DNA of 33,731 bases. Source: a virus. A model generated the notes under the pieces. That model was not told where the DNA came from, did no database searches, and saw only the letters and a list, made by a program, of their open reading frames with translations. The stretch lies in the IMG/VR virus record IMGVR_UViG_3300033571_008538, positions 1 to 33,731 of that record. One strand, given 5' to 3'. The first letter of the stretch is position 1. Each line of letters opens with the position of its first letter. Position numbers and translations under genes: made by a program. This document shows, in pieces, positions 13,207 to 20,970 of this stretch.

Positions 13207-13857
13207 TTAAACGGCAGAGCTTTTCGTCTCCTCAGCGTAATTAACTCTTGCAACCAAAAGGATGCCACGTCTTTCACACGACAAAGATGCCTGTGTATAC
13301 CCAAAGTAATTAAATCTTGTAAAGAGGCCAGATATTTGAAATGGCTCCCTAGGATTTGATGGCATATTTGTTCCATTGATTTCGCTTGGCATAAAACGAC
13401 CATAACGACCTAGATTTGACGGATCATCGCCTGGCTTCAAAAGACCTCCTGCCCCTGTCTGGATAAATTCATTTTCGCTTTTATCAGTTACAAACTCGGC
13501 CTCGATAATCATGTCCGGGCCGTATATGCCAGCACCAGGCGTGGGAATAAACCTGATATTTGCTGGCGGCAGGCCACTGCTAGAAGTTAGCCCAACATAG
13601 GTAATATTTATCTCCGTCAAGTCGCCGTCCAGCTCTCTAAATGAAAAGTTCTCCACGGCCATGCGATCAAACTTTGTGGAAGTGGTTGAGTAGGCTGAAT
13701 GCAAAGTTCCAAAGCTGGGCTGTAATTTTCTGCGATCCGCTGTTCGCACAGTGTAGATTTCGTTTAATGTTTCCAGCCCATTACGTTCGGTCGAAAATTC
13801 TGCCCTGCGGAGAACTTTACTGCCCGATATTGGAGATCCAACTATTACGGCACTCAT
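13207..13857 (-). CDS. Hypothetical tail protein downstream of the tape measure (216 aa)
   Basis: 216 residues, beta-rich, with no signal or membrane segment. The start abuts the tape measure stop. The position right after the tape measure gene is that of distal-tail or tail-tip proteins. I do not recognise the sequence as a known Dit or lambda M/L protein, so only a positional call is offered. Confidence 0.55.
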   Translation of the reverse strand: MSAVIVGSPISGSKVLRRAEFSTERNGLETLNEIYTVRTADRRKLQPSFGTLHSAYSTTSTKFDRMAVENFSFRELDGDLTEINITYVGLTSSSGLPPANIRFIPTPGAGIYGPDMIIEAEFVTDKSENEFIQTGAGGLLKPGDDPSNLGRYGRFMPSEINGTNMPSNPREPFQISGLFTRFNYFGYTQASLSCERRGILLVARVNYAEETKSSAV

Positions 13858-15332
13858 TAGTTTACCATTGGAGCGGCGACTATTTTAGATAAGGCATCGT
13901 TTAATACCGTATAGATATCAGACAATGTTTTGCCGCCCTTGGCCTCCTTGCCCGCTTCTTTTTGAATAAACTCCTGGCGTCGGCTAGCCATAGTTCGCTT
14001 CAGCCCTTCTTTTGTTGTCGCGCTGGTTTGTTCCATCACTTTAGCGTCAAACTCTTCCCTGTTAATTTTCTGTTGTTCTTTTGCGGCTTTGTCCCTTTCT
14101 GTCTGAACTGCTTGCGAAATGCCACGATCGCCAAGGCCAGCGGTAAAATTAAGCACTTCGCCTGCTGCGCCAGCTCTCGCTTGTTCAAATTGCCTGCTGG
14201 TACCGCCTGGGCCAGCAGCCATGCCCTTCTCTTTTTTTGCCTGCTCTTGCTGTAGCTTCATCTTTTCCTGCGCTGCCTTAACTTCCAGATTGGCGGCTTC
14301 CAGCATTCTCTCGCGCTCGGTATCCCTCTTGCGCTCGTATGAATCATTGGCCAGCTTCTTCTCGGCATCCTCTTGTTTAAGGAGGTAAAGGGCCAAGTCA
14401 GTCCGATCTTTGATCGCGTCTTTTTCGGCCTTTTCTAATTCCTTCTGATTTGCAATGGCCTCACGTAGATCTACACGACTAGGTTTACCTTTATCTTTTT
14501 CGGCCTTATCCCTTTCCGCCATTTTCTCGGTACCTAAATTGCTCGCTCTCTTGTAAATTTCCCTAGCGCCAGCAATATTGCCCGTAGCCGCTTCCTTTAC
14601 AGCCATGCCAAGCATCACGGCAAGCTCAAGCGCATCCTGTAGCCCTTTAATAAAAGGGTTTAAAAGTGCGGCAGCACTCCCAAACCCAATCGTCATATTA
14701 TTCTGCAATATTTTTATTTGATCGGATAGCTCCGACAGGCTTGAGATTGTTTCGTCAGAAAATACTCCGATCTCGTTTCCTTGCGCAATAATCGCTGCTG
14801 ACCCTTGATTTAGTACCTTAATTAAATCGGTTTGAGCCTTGCCAAGTAGTTCGTTAACAATTACGAACTGACGGCCATCATTTGCTCCGCTAGCAAAGCT
14901 GTCGGCAATTCTTAGGAATATATCTTCCGCACTCATAGAGCGCAATTCATCAAAGCCTATTCCAACCTCTTTAAATATTGCGACCAGCCCCTCAGCTCCC
15001 TGCTCTCCTGTAACTGCTTTTTGTTGGGCAAGAGAAAGTTTATTTAGGCCCGTGCTAACATTTTCAATTCCGCTTCCGAATACTGACGCAGCATTCCCCA
15101 GCATCTGTAGTTTACTGGCGGATAATCCGAACTTTTCCGCAATGTCTTGTAGTTGATCGCCCTTCTCGATGGCTGAACTAAAGCCTGAAATTAGTTTATC
15201 AAAGGCGAATGCCCCGGCTAGGACTGATCCTGTCTGTTTGGCGAATCGATCTAGGCTGGCAGTTGCTGATTGTAGCCCGCGATCCAGCCCTGAAGCGTCT
15301 AATGCGAGTTTGGCTGTGGCTGTAGCGTCCAT
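13857..15332 (-). CDS. Tail tape measure protein
   Basis: 491 residues. The N-terminal region (LALDASGLDRGLQSATASLD) is the usual tape measure start. It is followed by helical repeats, a hydrophobic segment around 225-250 and a long Lys/Glu-rich coiled region (about 290-400: AEKDAIKDRTDLALYLLKQ and similar). The protein spans the tail tube and sets its length. This one is short for a siphovirus, so a short tail is expected. It follows the tail assembly chaperone pair and one further tail gene, the standard order. Confidence 0.85.
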   Translation of the reverse strand: MDATATAKLALDASGLDRGLQSATASLDRFAKQTGSVLAGAFAFDKLISGFSSAIEKGDQLQDIAEKFGLSASKLQMLGNAASVFGSGIENVSTGLNKLSLAQQKAVTGEQGAEGLVAIFKEVGIGFDELRSMSAEDIFLRIADSFASGANDGRQFVIVNELLGKAQTDLIKVLNQGSAAIIAQGNEIGVFSDETISSLSELSDQIKILQNNMTIGFGSAAALLNPFIKGLQDALELAVMLGMAVKEAATGNIAGAREIYKRASNLGTEKMAERDKAEKDKGKPSRVDLREAIANQKELEKAEKDAIKDRTDLALYLLKQEDAEKKLANDSYERKRDTERERMLEAANLEVKAAQEKMKLQQEQAKKEKGMAAGPGGTSRQFEQARAGAAGEVLNFTAGLGDRGISQAVQTERDKAAKEQQKINREEFDAKVMEQTSATTKEGLKRTMASRRQEFIQKEAGKEAKGGKTLSDIYTVLNDALSKIVAAPMVN

Positions 15333-16177
15333 TATAGACCCGCCTTTTTGCTCTCGTAATTAGCGATAATGCTAAGCCTCTTGATCATTTTTAACACCTG
15401 TATGTCAATAGACTTCTGGATGGTTTCAAGGCTGATTACGTTGTTAATCCACGGGATAGTATTAGTCATTTGAACGTAGGGCTTAGAGAAAGTACCCAAC
15501 CCCACTTGGCTCTTATCGTTCACGCGGCCGCCGCCCGTGTGCCTGTATACCCATTTGGGAATTCCGCGAAATCCGCCTAATATACCGGCGCAAACCGCCC
15601 AGCCTGACTTTGCGATACCTACGTTTCCCCGCTTATCTTTAAAGTATCGGGCAAGAGGATTGTCCTTTGTAACAATTTGCCGAACAAATTGATTTTTAGG
15701 TACTCTCTTTGATTTGCCATACCGGGCTGATTCGTGATTCTTTCCGCCGTCAAACGGCCCGACTTGCGTGCCCACATAAGGTTGCTGACGTATTCTGTTT
15801 AAAAGCTGTTGGGCTGACTCAGTTCGCCTGCGCTTACTACCGCCTGTTTTGCCCAGCACAAGAGCTGCCAATGCCTTCGCCATCTGTTCAGCGTTTTGCG
15901 TCTTTGTCTTGCCGTTGGGTAGCGAAAGTTTGGCTATCTCTTTAGATGCGGAAGCGGCGGATTTGTAGACGCGGTCAATATCTCTAGTGACCGCCTTTTC
16001 ACCTACCTTCTTAACGTCATTGCCTAGGCCGAACGGCTGCGTGGAGTTTGCCAAGCTGACGCAAAGCATCCGCGCCTGTATCCGCATCTCCTTTGATGCC
16101 TCGGCTTTGGTATTGCCAATAAAAGCCTTCATGGCTTTTTGTAGTTTGCTGGCGTCGACTGTTAAACTGGCACTCAT
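15332..16177 (-). CDS. Tail-region protein upstream of the tape measure (281 aa)
   Basis: 281 residues with a basic, helical N-terminal region (ASKEMRIQARMLCVSLANST followed by QPFGLG). This pattern recurs in phage minor tail proteins of unknown role. A central part is Lys/Arg-rich. ATG 16177 overlaps the stop of the frameshifted chaperone extension (ATGA). It probably takes part in tail assembly or is a minor virion protein, but no enzymatic motif is seen. Confidence 0.55.
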   Translation of the reverse strand: MSASLTVDASKLQKAMKAFIGNTKAEASKEMRIQARMLCVSLANSTQPFGLGNDVKKVGEKAVTRDIDRVYKSAASASKEIAKLSLPNGKTKTQNAEQMAKALAALVLGKTGGSKRRRTESAQQLLNRIRQQPYVGTQVGPFDGGKNHESARYGKSKRVPKNQFVRQIVTKDNPLARYFKDKRGNVGIAKSGWAVCAGILGGFRGIPKWVYRHTGGGRVNDKSQVGLGTFSKPYVQMTNTIPWINNVISLETIQKSIDIQVLKMIKRLSIIANYESKKAGL

Positions 16178-16383
16178 AATCCTAATAGCCTTTCCATGTC
16201 ACGAATCTCTTTTCCTTCAATATGAGCCGCACGTCTTAGCTTTACGCCGTCCATAAACATAAAGACGTGATCGGCCTGATTGACTGCTACCAGTGGCAAT
16301 TCCCAGAGAATATAATCCATTGGCCAGCCCGTATGTTTTGCCAGGACAAACACGCATGCGGCGGTTCCTCCTGGCGCTAGTCG
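16174..16383 (-). CDS. Tail assembly chaperone -1 frame extension (T domain)
   Basis: A 69-residue frame without its own good start enters from the -1 frame at the slippery site. It reads RLAPGGTAACVFVLAKHTGW then PMDYILWELPLVAVNQADH, a pattern of C-terminal chaperone extensions, and ends TGA overlapping the next ATG. The fusion would be 195 residues (126 + 69). In lambda, gpGT bridges tape measure and tail tube subunits through this part. An internal ATG at 16352-16354 lies in another frame and ends early, so it does not explain the frame. Confidence 0.82.
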   Translation of the reverse strand, partial: RLAPGGTAACVFVLAKHTGWPMDYILWELPLVAVNQADHVFMFMDGVKLRRAAHIEGKEIRDMERLLGL

Positions 16384-16389
16384 TTTCCC
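16340..16389 (-). promoter_or_regulatory. Programmed -1 ribosomal frameshift signal
   Basis: The heptamer GGGAAAC (16383-16389) is in the correct X_XXY_YYZ phase with the upstream frame (GGA AAC). A seven-base spacer follows. A seven-base-pair stem, GCCAGGA (16369-16375) with TCCTGGC (16340-16346), closes a 22-base loop. The zero-frame stop TAG is two codons after the heptamer. All parts match the standard arrangement. Confidence 0.85.
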
Positions 16390-16760
16390 GGCGGTGCGGC
16401 TATGGCTGAAGGGATGACGCTTACCCTTGCCTTATTCGCCTCTGACAAGATCGAAGAGCACATGACTGAGGCAGTGTTGCGATCTTCCTCGCTCATCTCA
16501 GCAATCCAATCCATCAGCTTCTCTCTAAATGCGTCCTTATCCCAAGCTAAACGGATCGCCCTTTTACGATCTTCCGCCAGCAGGATATGCAGATAAATAA
16601 ACGACCAGACAAAATAGATGGCGGAATCGCTATCATCCCGCACCTGAAGCATCAACAGGCGGCTGCCCTCGGTATAGGGCGCAAGTTTCTGATTTTTAAA
16701 GTAGCGATCCGGCGAGATAAGGGAGTTGTCCAGCTCCTGTAATAATGCTTCTTCGCTCAT
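16377..16760 (-). CDS. Tail assembly chaperone, zero-frame product (G-like)
   Basis: 127 residues, mostly helical (FVWSFIYLHILLAEDRKRAI, then REKLMDWIAEMSEEDR). The sequence is not conserved between phages, but its place between tube and tape measure genes and the slippery heptamer at its end identify it. The product should coat the tape measure during tail assembly. A minority of ribosomes would shift at 16383-16389 to give the GT-like fusion. The start overlaps the stop of the upstream gene (ATGA). Confidence 0.78.
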   Translation of the reverse strand: MSEEALLQELDNSLISPDRYFKNQKLAPYTEGSRLLMLQVRDDSDSAIYFVWSFIYLHILLAEDRKRAIRLAWDKDAFREKLMDWIAEMSEEDRNTASVMCSSILSEANKARVSVIPSAIAAPPGND

Positions 16761-17131
16761 AGTTTTTTAATCATCGCCCGCTTTAGTTCGGGGCTTGCCC
16801 TTTCTGAGATAAGTAGCGTTTGGCTGCCACGCTTGATCGATAGAATAGGCTCGGCACGCTTCATCAGGCCCAGAAGTGTCTCTCTGTTCTCGAGAGCTGC
16901 CCTGACGTATCTAATCGCGGCCTCTGGCTCAGATTTCATATCCGCCCAGGTGCGCTCCATTTCGGCTTTAGTATCCTGATCGCCGCCCGTGTTGAACCAG
17001 AACGTGAATTTTCTGTGACCTCCCTCTTCGACGATACAAGTAACGGGATCGGATTGGCGTAGCTTGGCCCCAAAGGCTGCGACGGCTGCAGCTACTTTTA
17101 TATTTGTCGTTCCCCAGAAGCTATCAACCAT
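16757..17131 (-). CDS. Hypothetical tail gene between tube and chaperone (124 aa)
   Basis: 124 residues with a beta-like first half (CIVEEGGHRKFTFWFNTGG) and a helical second half (AEMERTWADMKSEPEAAIR) ending in a basic tail. It lies between the tail tube gene and the chaperone pair and overlaps the latter by four bases. It may be a further assembly factor. No family is recognised. Confidence 0.55.
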   Translation of the reverse strand: MVDSFWGTTNIKVAAAVAAFGAKLRQSDPVTCIVEEGGHRKFTFWFNTGGDQDTKAEMERTWADMKSEPEAAIRYVRAALENRETLLGLMKRAEPILSIKRGSQTLLISERASPELKRAMIKKL

Positions 17132-17145
17132 TTTAGGATCTCATA

Positions 17146-17163
17146 AACCCGCCGGGGCGGGTT
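17146..17163 (-). terminator. GC-rich hairpin at the end of the tail tube gene
   Basis: AACCCGC and GCGGGTT pair around a four-base loop, overlapping the stop codon of the tail tube gene. Only a short T-run follows, so it may stabilise the mRNA 3' end or terminate part of the transcripts. A similar hairpin follows the major capsid gene. Confidence 0.45.
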
Positions 17164-17509
17164 AGCTCATGTTGGGGAATCGAGTCGCCGATACGTCCAC
17201 CGTGACAAATCCTTCGCTAGTACGATTAACGGTTACGCTATCGACTACGATCTTACCGCCGGTGCTGGTGGCATTTGCCAAGGTTGTGAGAACTGCACCT
17301 GCGCTTGTCGCATAAGCGCCCGTGATGGTGGTGGAGAATGAGAACGAATCAGTGGGGTTATACATGGCCGCGCCAACTACCTCGCCGCTCGCGTTGCGAA
17401 TTTCTGCACGCTCGACGTTACGGGTTTCTGTGAAAGATTGTACGAGCCCACCAGCTTCAGCAGTAATGCCGAATTGTAGGCCGCTTGTTCCGATTGTTGT
17501 GGCTGCCAT
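17162..17509 (-). CDS. Major tail (tube) protein
   Basis: 115 residues, beta-rich, with GTSGLQFGITAEAGGLVQSF, a RAEIRNASGEVV segment and KIVVDSVTVNRTSEGFVTVD. Size, order after the tail terminator gene and before the chaperones, and low charge fit a small tail tube subunit. The hairpin at the gene end suggests high expression. The sequence resembles no single named family with certainty. Confidence 0.65.
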   Translation of the reverse strand: MAATTIGTSGLQFGITAEAGGLVQSFTETRNVERAEIRNASGEVVGAAMYNPTDSFSFSTTITGAYATSAGAVLTTLANATSTGGKIVVDSVTVNRTSEGFVTVDVSATRFPNMS

Positions 17510-17527
17510 ATTGCCTTAAATTTTGTG

Positions 17528-17974
17528 TCAACTTGCGATTGAATTCGGTTGTGCGATGACTGCCAGCTTGTAGGTGCGACGCATTGTACGCTCTTCATCG
17601 TCGGCCTCAGGCTCAATAGAATCCACCTTGGCATTGTAACAACGGGCAGATCCGATCGCCGTGGTGGCGTTTAACCTGGTCGCCAACGGGCTTGAATCAT
17701 AAAAAGCCTGCAACACCTTGGAGCATTTTTGAGTATGGGCGTCTAGGGTTGTGTCGTCATAAGAATCATCCACCACGATTTCAACGGGCACGCTGAATAC
17801 GCCAGATCCCTGCACTGGCTCTTCCGTTCCTAGCGTGGCTTTAATGACGATCGAGGGCGGCATATTCTCTGTCTTGTCGTGGGACAAGTGATAGGTCACC
17901 CCGGTAACGGTTGTAGATAGAAGCTCTTGAAACGCAGCTTCAATTAGACGATCGAGCATGGTGACGGCGGGCAT
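17528..17974 (-). CDS. Tail terminator-like protein (gpU position)
   Basis: 148 residues with an alpha/beta pattern (MLDRLIEAAFQELLSTTVTG, SIVIKATLG, VPVEIVVDDSYDDTTLDAHT then YKLAVIAQPN). This matches the fold type of tail completion proteins, where the N-terminal helix is followed by strands and a helix. It lies 17 bases after the sugar/TPP cassette and before the tube gene, the lambda gpU position. The family call is by pattern and order. Confidence 0.6.
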   Translation of the reverse strand: MPAVTMLDRLIEAAFQELLSTTVTGVTYHLSHDKTENMPPSIVIKATLGTEEPVQGSGVFSVPVEIVVDDSYDDTTLDAHTQKCSKVLQAFYDSSPLATRLNATTAIGSARCYNAKVDSIEPEADDEERTMRRTYKLAVIAQPNSIAS

Positions 17975-17991
17975 ATTCTAAACTCCTCTTG

Positions 17992-18606
17992 TCACCAGAT
18001 CGGGCGAATGGACGGATCAAATGTGACCATGGTTTTACATCCAGCGCCACCATGCGGAAATGTTGGGGTGTAGTGGTATCGCTTGACGCAATCGGGCCAA
18101 GTTATCGTGGCCTTTCCCCTGGCTGCCTTCGGCGTATCCACGGATCGATCGTTATCCTCAATAATAAAGGTGCAGGGTAGATCTGCCCCAGCCACGTAGT
18201 TCACGGCCTCATAAAAATGGCCCTCGTCCTCAGCTCCATCGCCCAAGAAGCACCACACTTTTGCCGAGCTTCCTTGCTCTTTTAATGTGTGCGCAACTCC
18301 GGCCGCTATCCCGCAAGTGCCGGCCAAAACGCTTGAAGTGTAGAAATTCAGTTTACGGTCAAATACAAACATGGAACGACCTTCTTTAATCATCTGTTCG
18401 AGCACGTCAGGATTTCCGCCAGCCAGCAGATAGTGGTAGTGGGATCTGTGGCTTGAGAAAATCCAATCGCCTAGCTTGATGTCTTTGTATATCTCGATTA
18501 GCTGATCCTCATTCCCCCCGCATAGGTGAATCAGATATGGCAGCTTGCCCTGTTCAAATAGCGCCTTAATGCGCAGTTCAAAATTAATCAGATCCTGCTT
18601 GTTCAT
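17992..18606 (-). CDS. TPP-dependent enzyme, E1-alpha-like (PP) subunit
   Basis: 204 residues, shorter than usual E1 alpha. The thiamine diphosphate/Mg2+ motif is present: FLGDGAEDEG (GDG at 122-124), 27 residues, then EDND (Asn152), closed by RSVDTP. The N-terminal part SSHRSHYHYLLAGGNP and GRSMF resemble the E1 alpha substrate-side loop. It should pair with the E1-beta-like protein at 19691-20209 to form one active site. The radical SAM gene lies between the two halves. The start overlaps that gene by four bases. The reaction, acyl or glycolaldehyde transfer or decarboxylation, cannot be told from sequence. Confidence 0.75.
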   Translation of the reverse strand: MNKQDLINFELRIKALFEQGKLPYLIHLCGGNEDQLIEIYKDIKLGDWIFSSHRSHYHYLLAGGNPDVLEQMIKEGRSMFVFDRKLNFYTSSVLAGTCGIAAGVAHTLKEQGSSAKVWCFLGDGAEDEGHFYEAVNYVAGADLPCTFIIEDNDRSVDTPKAARGKATITWPDCVKRYHYTPTFPHGGAGCKTMVTFDPSIRPIW

Positions 18607-19697
18607 ACAAAGGCGTCGTGACTATCGGTGGCCAGCTTTTCAAACAGTGCCACCTTGGCGTGATTAGCGCATTCGTGCAGACAACTAACGCCTGGGTTAA
18701 AGTTCTTGTGCCATGCTTTCGCCTCTTCTCCGAACCATGCTTGGCTAAATGACTGATCCTTTATGGAAGCGATCCGGCCGTGATTGCTGTATGCGGTATT
18801 GTGGCATGCGTAGATATTAAGATCCGCGCCTACCACGCAAACGGCTTGAGCGTAAAGACAGCGATGGAACGGCCTGACGGGCGACTTACTTGGACTATCC
18901 AGATCGTAGGTCGTGTTAATGGTAAAATCTGAATCGCAAAAAGATTGGCACTCGGCCAGTTGCTCCCTCACCCTTGTCGCAATCGTGTTGTGATATTCTT
19001 TAAAGTTCTGCACGTATACGGGCGAAAAGCGGACATTACTTACGCCTGAATCCTTGAGTTGTTTAGCGAACGGAACTAATCCCTCGTAATTGTAGCGGGT
19101 AATAATAAAGTTAATACCAAGATCGCAGCTCTCTGTTTTTGTGTTGGAAAAGTTTTTTATATTCTGCATCACGGAATCAAACGATCTGTCAGGCACGTTA
19201 CGGCTAGACGCCATCTGCTCTGCGCTTGTGTAGTCCATGGAAATCCTGACCCATTTTGCCTTGCCCAATACTTCCGCCCTTTCCCCCGCAAGCAGTTGGC
19301 CGTTGGTAATAATGGATAGATCCAACCCAGACGAAACTGTCTTAGTCATAATCTCGACAATGTCTTTATGTAGCAAAGGCTCTCCGCCACCACTGAAGGT
19401 GACGGCTTTTGTTCCCATGCTTGAAAGATCCTCTATTAGTTCTAGCGCCTTATCTCGTGGCATCACGTCCCGCTCGTTCATGCTGGTGTGCATGCCAGCC
19501 TGTAGGTGCAAGTCAGGCCGATCCTTGGGCCGGGTTGTGCCGTCTGAATAGACGCAGAAACGGCAGGCGTGATTACAAATATTGGTCGGCTTAATCCGCA
19601 CGTAGATGGGTGCGGTAATAATATCGTCGCGAAAGCTGGCGATTTTGTCCGGGAACGAAAAGATCTTAAGGTCGCTGTACTTGTTCTGCTTCACCAC
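18603..19697 (-). CDS. Radical SAM protein with SPASM-like C-terminus
   Basis: 364 residues. The Fe4S4 motif CxxxCxxC is at Cys41, Cys45 and Cys48 (NICNHACRFCVYSDG), followed by VTFSGGGEPLLH, the SAM-binding GGE motif. The C-terminus has further cysteines (CLYAQAVC, IYACHNT, VSCLHECANH) in a SPASM/twitch-like pattern that holds an auxiliary cluster. Such enzymes start radical chemistry on sugars, peptides or cofactors. It sits between the two TPP enzyme halves and overlaps both neighbours (7 and 4 bases), so it should act in the same pathway. Phage radical SAM genes are known, but the substrate here is unknown. Confidence 0.85.
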   Translation of the reverse strand: MVKQNKYSDLKIFSFPDKIASFRDDIITAPIYVRIKPTNICNHACRFCVYSDGTTRPKDRPDLHLQAGMHTSMNERDVMPRDKALELIEDLSSMGTKAVTFSGGGEPLLHKDIVEIMTKTVSSGLDLSIITNGQLLAGERAEVLGKAKWVRISMDYTSAEQMASSRNVPDRSFDSVMQNIKNFSNTKTESCDLGINFIITRYNYEGLVPFAKQLKDSGVSNVRFSPVYVQNFKEYHNTIATRVREQLAECQSFCDSDFTINTTYDLDSPSKSPVRPFHRCLYAQAVCVVGADLNIYACHNTAYSNHGRIASIKDQSFSQAWFGEEAKAWHKNFNPGVSCLHECANHAKVALFEKLATDSHDAFV

Positions 19698-20209
19698 TCA
19701 TCCTTTCGCTCGACCAGCATAGTGGATGTCCCGGCGCTCAGTCTTTGCAGTGCGCTTTGATACTCGCTGACTACGCTTTCCTTCTTTAGTTCGACGATTG
19801 GAAAATCAATCATTTTCCTAAGAGCTTCAGTGAAGTCCTGCGTATGGGTTGGCCCCGTGTAGAGCGGCTTGCTTTTGTTTCCTATAACTACCCGCAAGAT
19901 GGCGGCCGGCTTGAATTGATTGCAGCTAATGTGCTGAGCTGCGCCCAGGTGATTCACGATGGCATCCAGTGCGTTCAGAATAAAATCCATCCGCTCAATA
20001 AAGACGACGGGTTTTAGCCCGGCTAAACTCAGGCCCGTGGCTAGTCCTACCATCAAATTTTCAGCGACAGGCGTTTCAATCAGTTGTGAATTTGCAACAT
20101 TATTGAGCGTGCCTGCCGCCCGGCCGCCTATCTTTACCCCGTAACCTATAAACCTGACGGCCGGATCGGCCGCCAATAAGTCCATCGCCTGCGTCAGCTC
20201 CTTCTTCAC
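19691..20209 (-). CDS. TPP-dependent enzyme, E1-beta/transketolase Pyr-domain subunit
   Basis: 172 residues. It shows RFIGYGVKIGG, LIETPVAENLMVGLATGLSL with the catalytic Glu50 that activates thiamine diphosphate, VVFIERMDFILNALDAIVNH, and GPTHTQD. These are hallmarks of the pyrimidine-binding domain of E1 beta and transketolase. The usual C-terminal (ligand-binding) domain is absent, as the gene stops after about one domain. With the PP subunit it makes a minimal split TPP enzyme. It overlaps the GT-B-like gene start and the radical SAM gene. Confidence 0.82.
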   Translation of the reverse strand: MKKELTQAMDLLAADPAVRFIGYGVKIGGRAAGTLNNVANSQLIETPVAENLMVGLATGLSLAGLKPVVFIERMDFILNALDAIVNHLGAAQHISCNQFKPAAILRVVIGNKSKPLYTGPTHTQDFTEALRKMIDFPIVELKKESVVSEYQSALQRLSAGTSTMLVERKDEW

Positions 20210-20970
20210 AGCAAACCTTCCTCTTCAAGAATATGCAGGGCGTGAAATGCGCTCCTAGCCATTTGACCGCGTTCGGTAAAAATAACTGTTTCTGTATCTG
20301 CACACAGCAAATGAAAGGCGTCTTTGTTGTGAACGTTTAGACACGGCCAGCTCGGCCCAGTGGATGTTCCGATTACGGCTTTTGCCTTGGCTGCAGTGGC
20401 TCCAATCCAAGTCACGTTCTTGTTATCAAATGCCGGGCATAATCCAGTATCGACTGTGCTGATTACCCGATGGCCCTTGCTAACTAGTTTAGATACTAGG
20501 TTGCGAAAGTCGTCGGGGTTAAAGTTTGTGAATTGACCAGACCGCCCTGGCGAATTTATCACGACGACGTCACAGTCTGGCGCCATCGGAATAAAAGAAT
20601 CTAGGGCTGGATAGTCAAACAGAAGATCGTCGACTTTCTGGATCGGATTCTTTACGCACATCCTGCTGGCCAGTTCCTCAAACCAACATAGATGAAATTT
20701 GGCGAAGTTTAATTTGTCGGGGTGACGCTCCCAATATCCGCCTGCATTACGCCAAGAATCAATACTATCGGCTGGCGCTTCGCTAATTGGTCGAATGCGT
20801 AGCCGTAAGGACATGTCGCTACGCAAGGCATCAATCTCCTCAAACTTGCACAGCTCCGGATTGTGATAGTGCGTGATCTCAATATCTGGATTTTGCAGGC
20901 ATAGCCTACGCAGAAAGTTTAACTGCACCAGGTTGTCTCCCAAACGCAGTGCGTTGTGGGTGTGAATCAC
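20206..20970 (-). CDS. GT-B/GT9-like glycosyltransferase
   Basis: 254 residues. RLGDNLVQLNFLRRL at the N-terminus and VIGTSTGPSWPCLN near residue 205 resemble the acceptor loop and nucleotide-sugar loop of heptosyltransferase-type GT-B enzymes. The middle includes VVVINSPGRSG, the usual start of the second Rossmann domain. It is short for the family, so it may be a minimal or divergent member. Its place next to a GT-A enzyme and TPP/radical SAM proteins supports a carbohydrate role. Start and stop overlap neighbours by four bases. Confidence 0.6.
   Translation of the reverse strand: MIHTHNALRLGDNLVQLNFLRRLCLQNPDIEITHYHNPELCKFEEIDALRSDMSLRLRIRPISEAPADSIDSWRNAGGYWERHPDKLNFAKFHLCWFEELASRMCVKNPIQKVDDLLFDYPALDSFIPMAPDCDVVVINSPGRSGQFTNFNPDDFRNLVSKLVSKGHRVISTVDTGLCPAFDNKNVTWIGATAAKAKAVIGTSTGPSWPCLNVHNKDAFHLLCADTETVIFTERGQMARSAFHALHILEEEGLL

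Noticed and set aside
16352-16376. Independent start for the chaperone extension after AGGAGG at 16365-16372
   Set aside because: The ATG after this purine run is in a different frame that stops early, whereas the slippery heptamer joins the correct frame.
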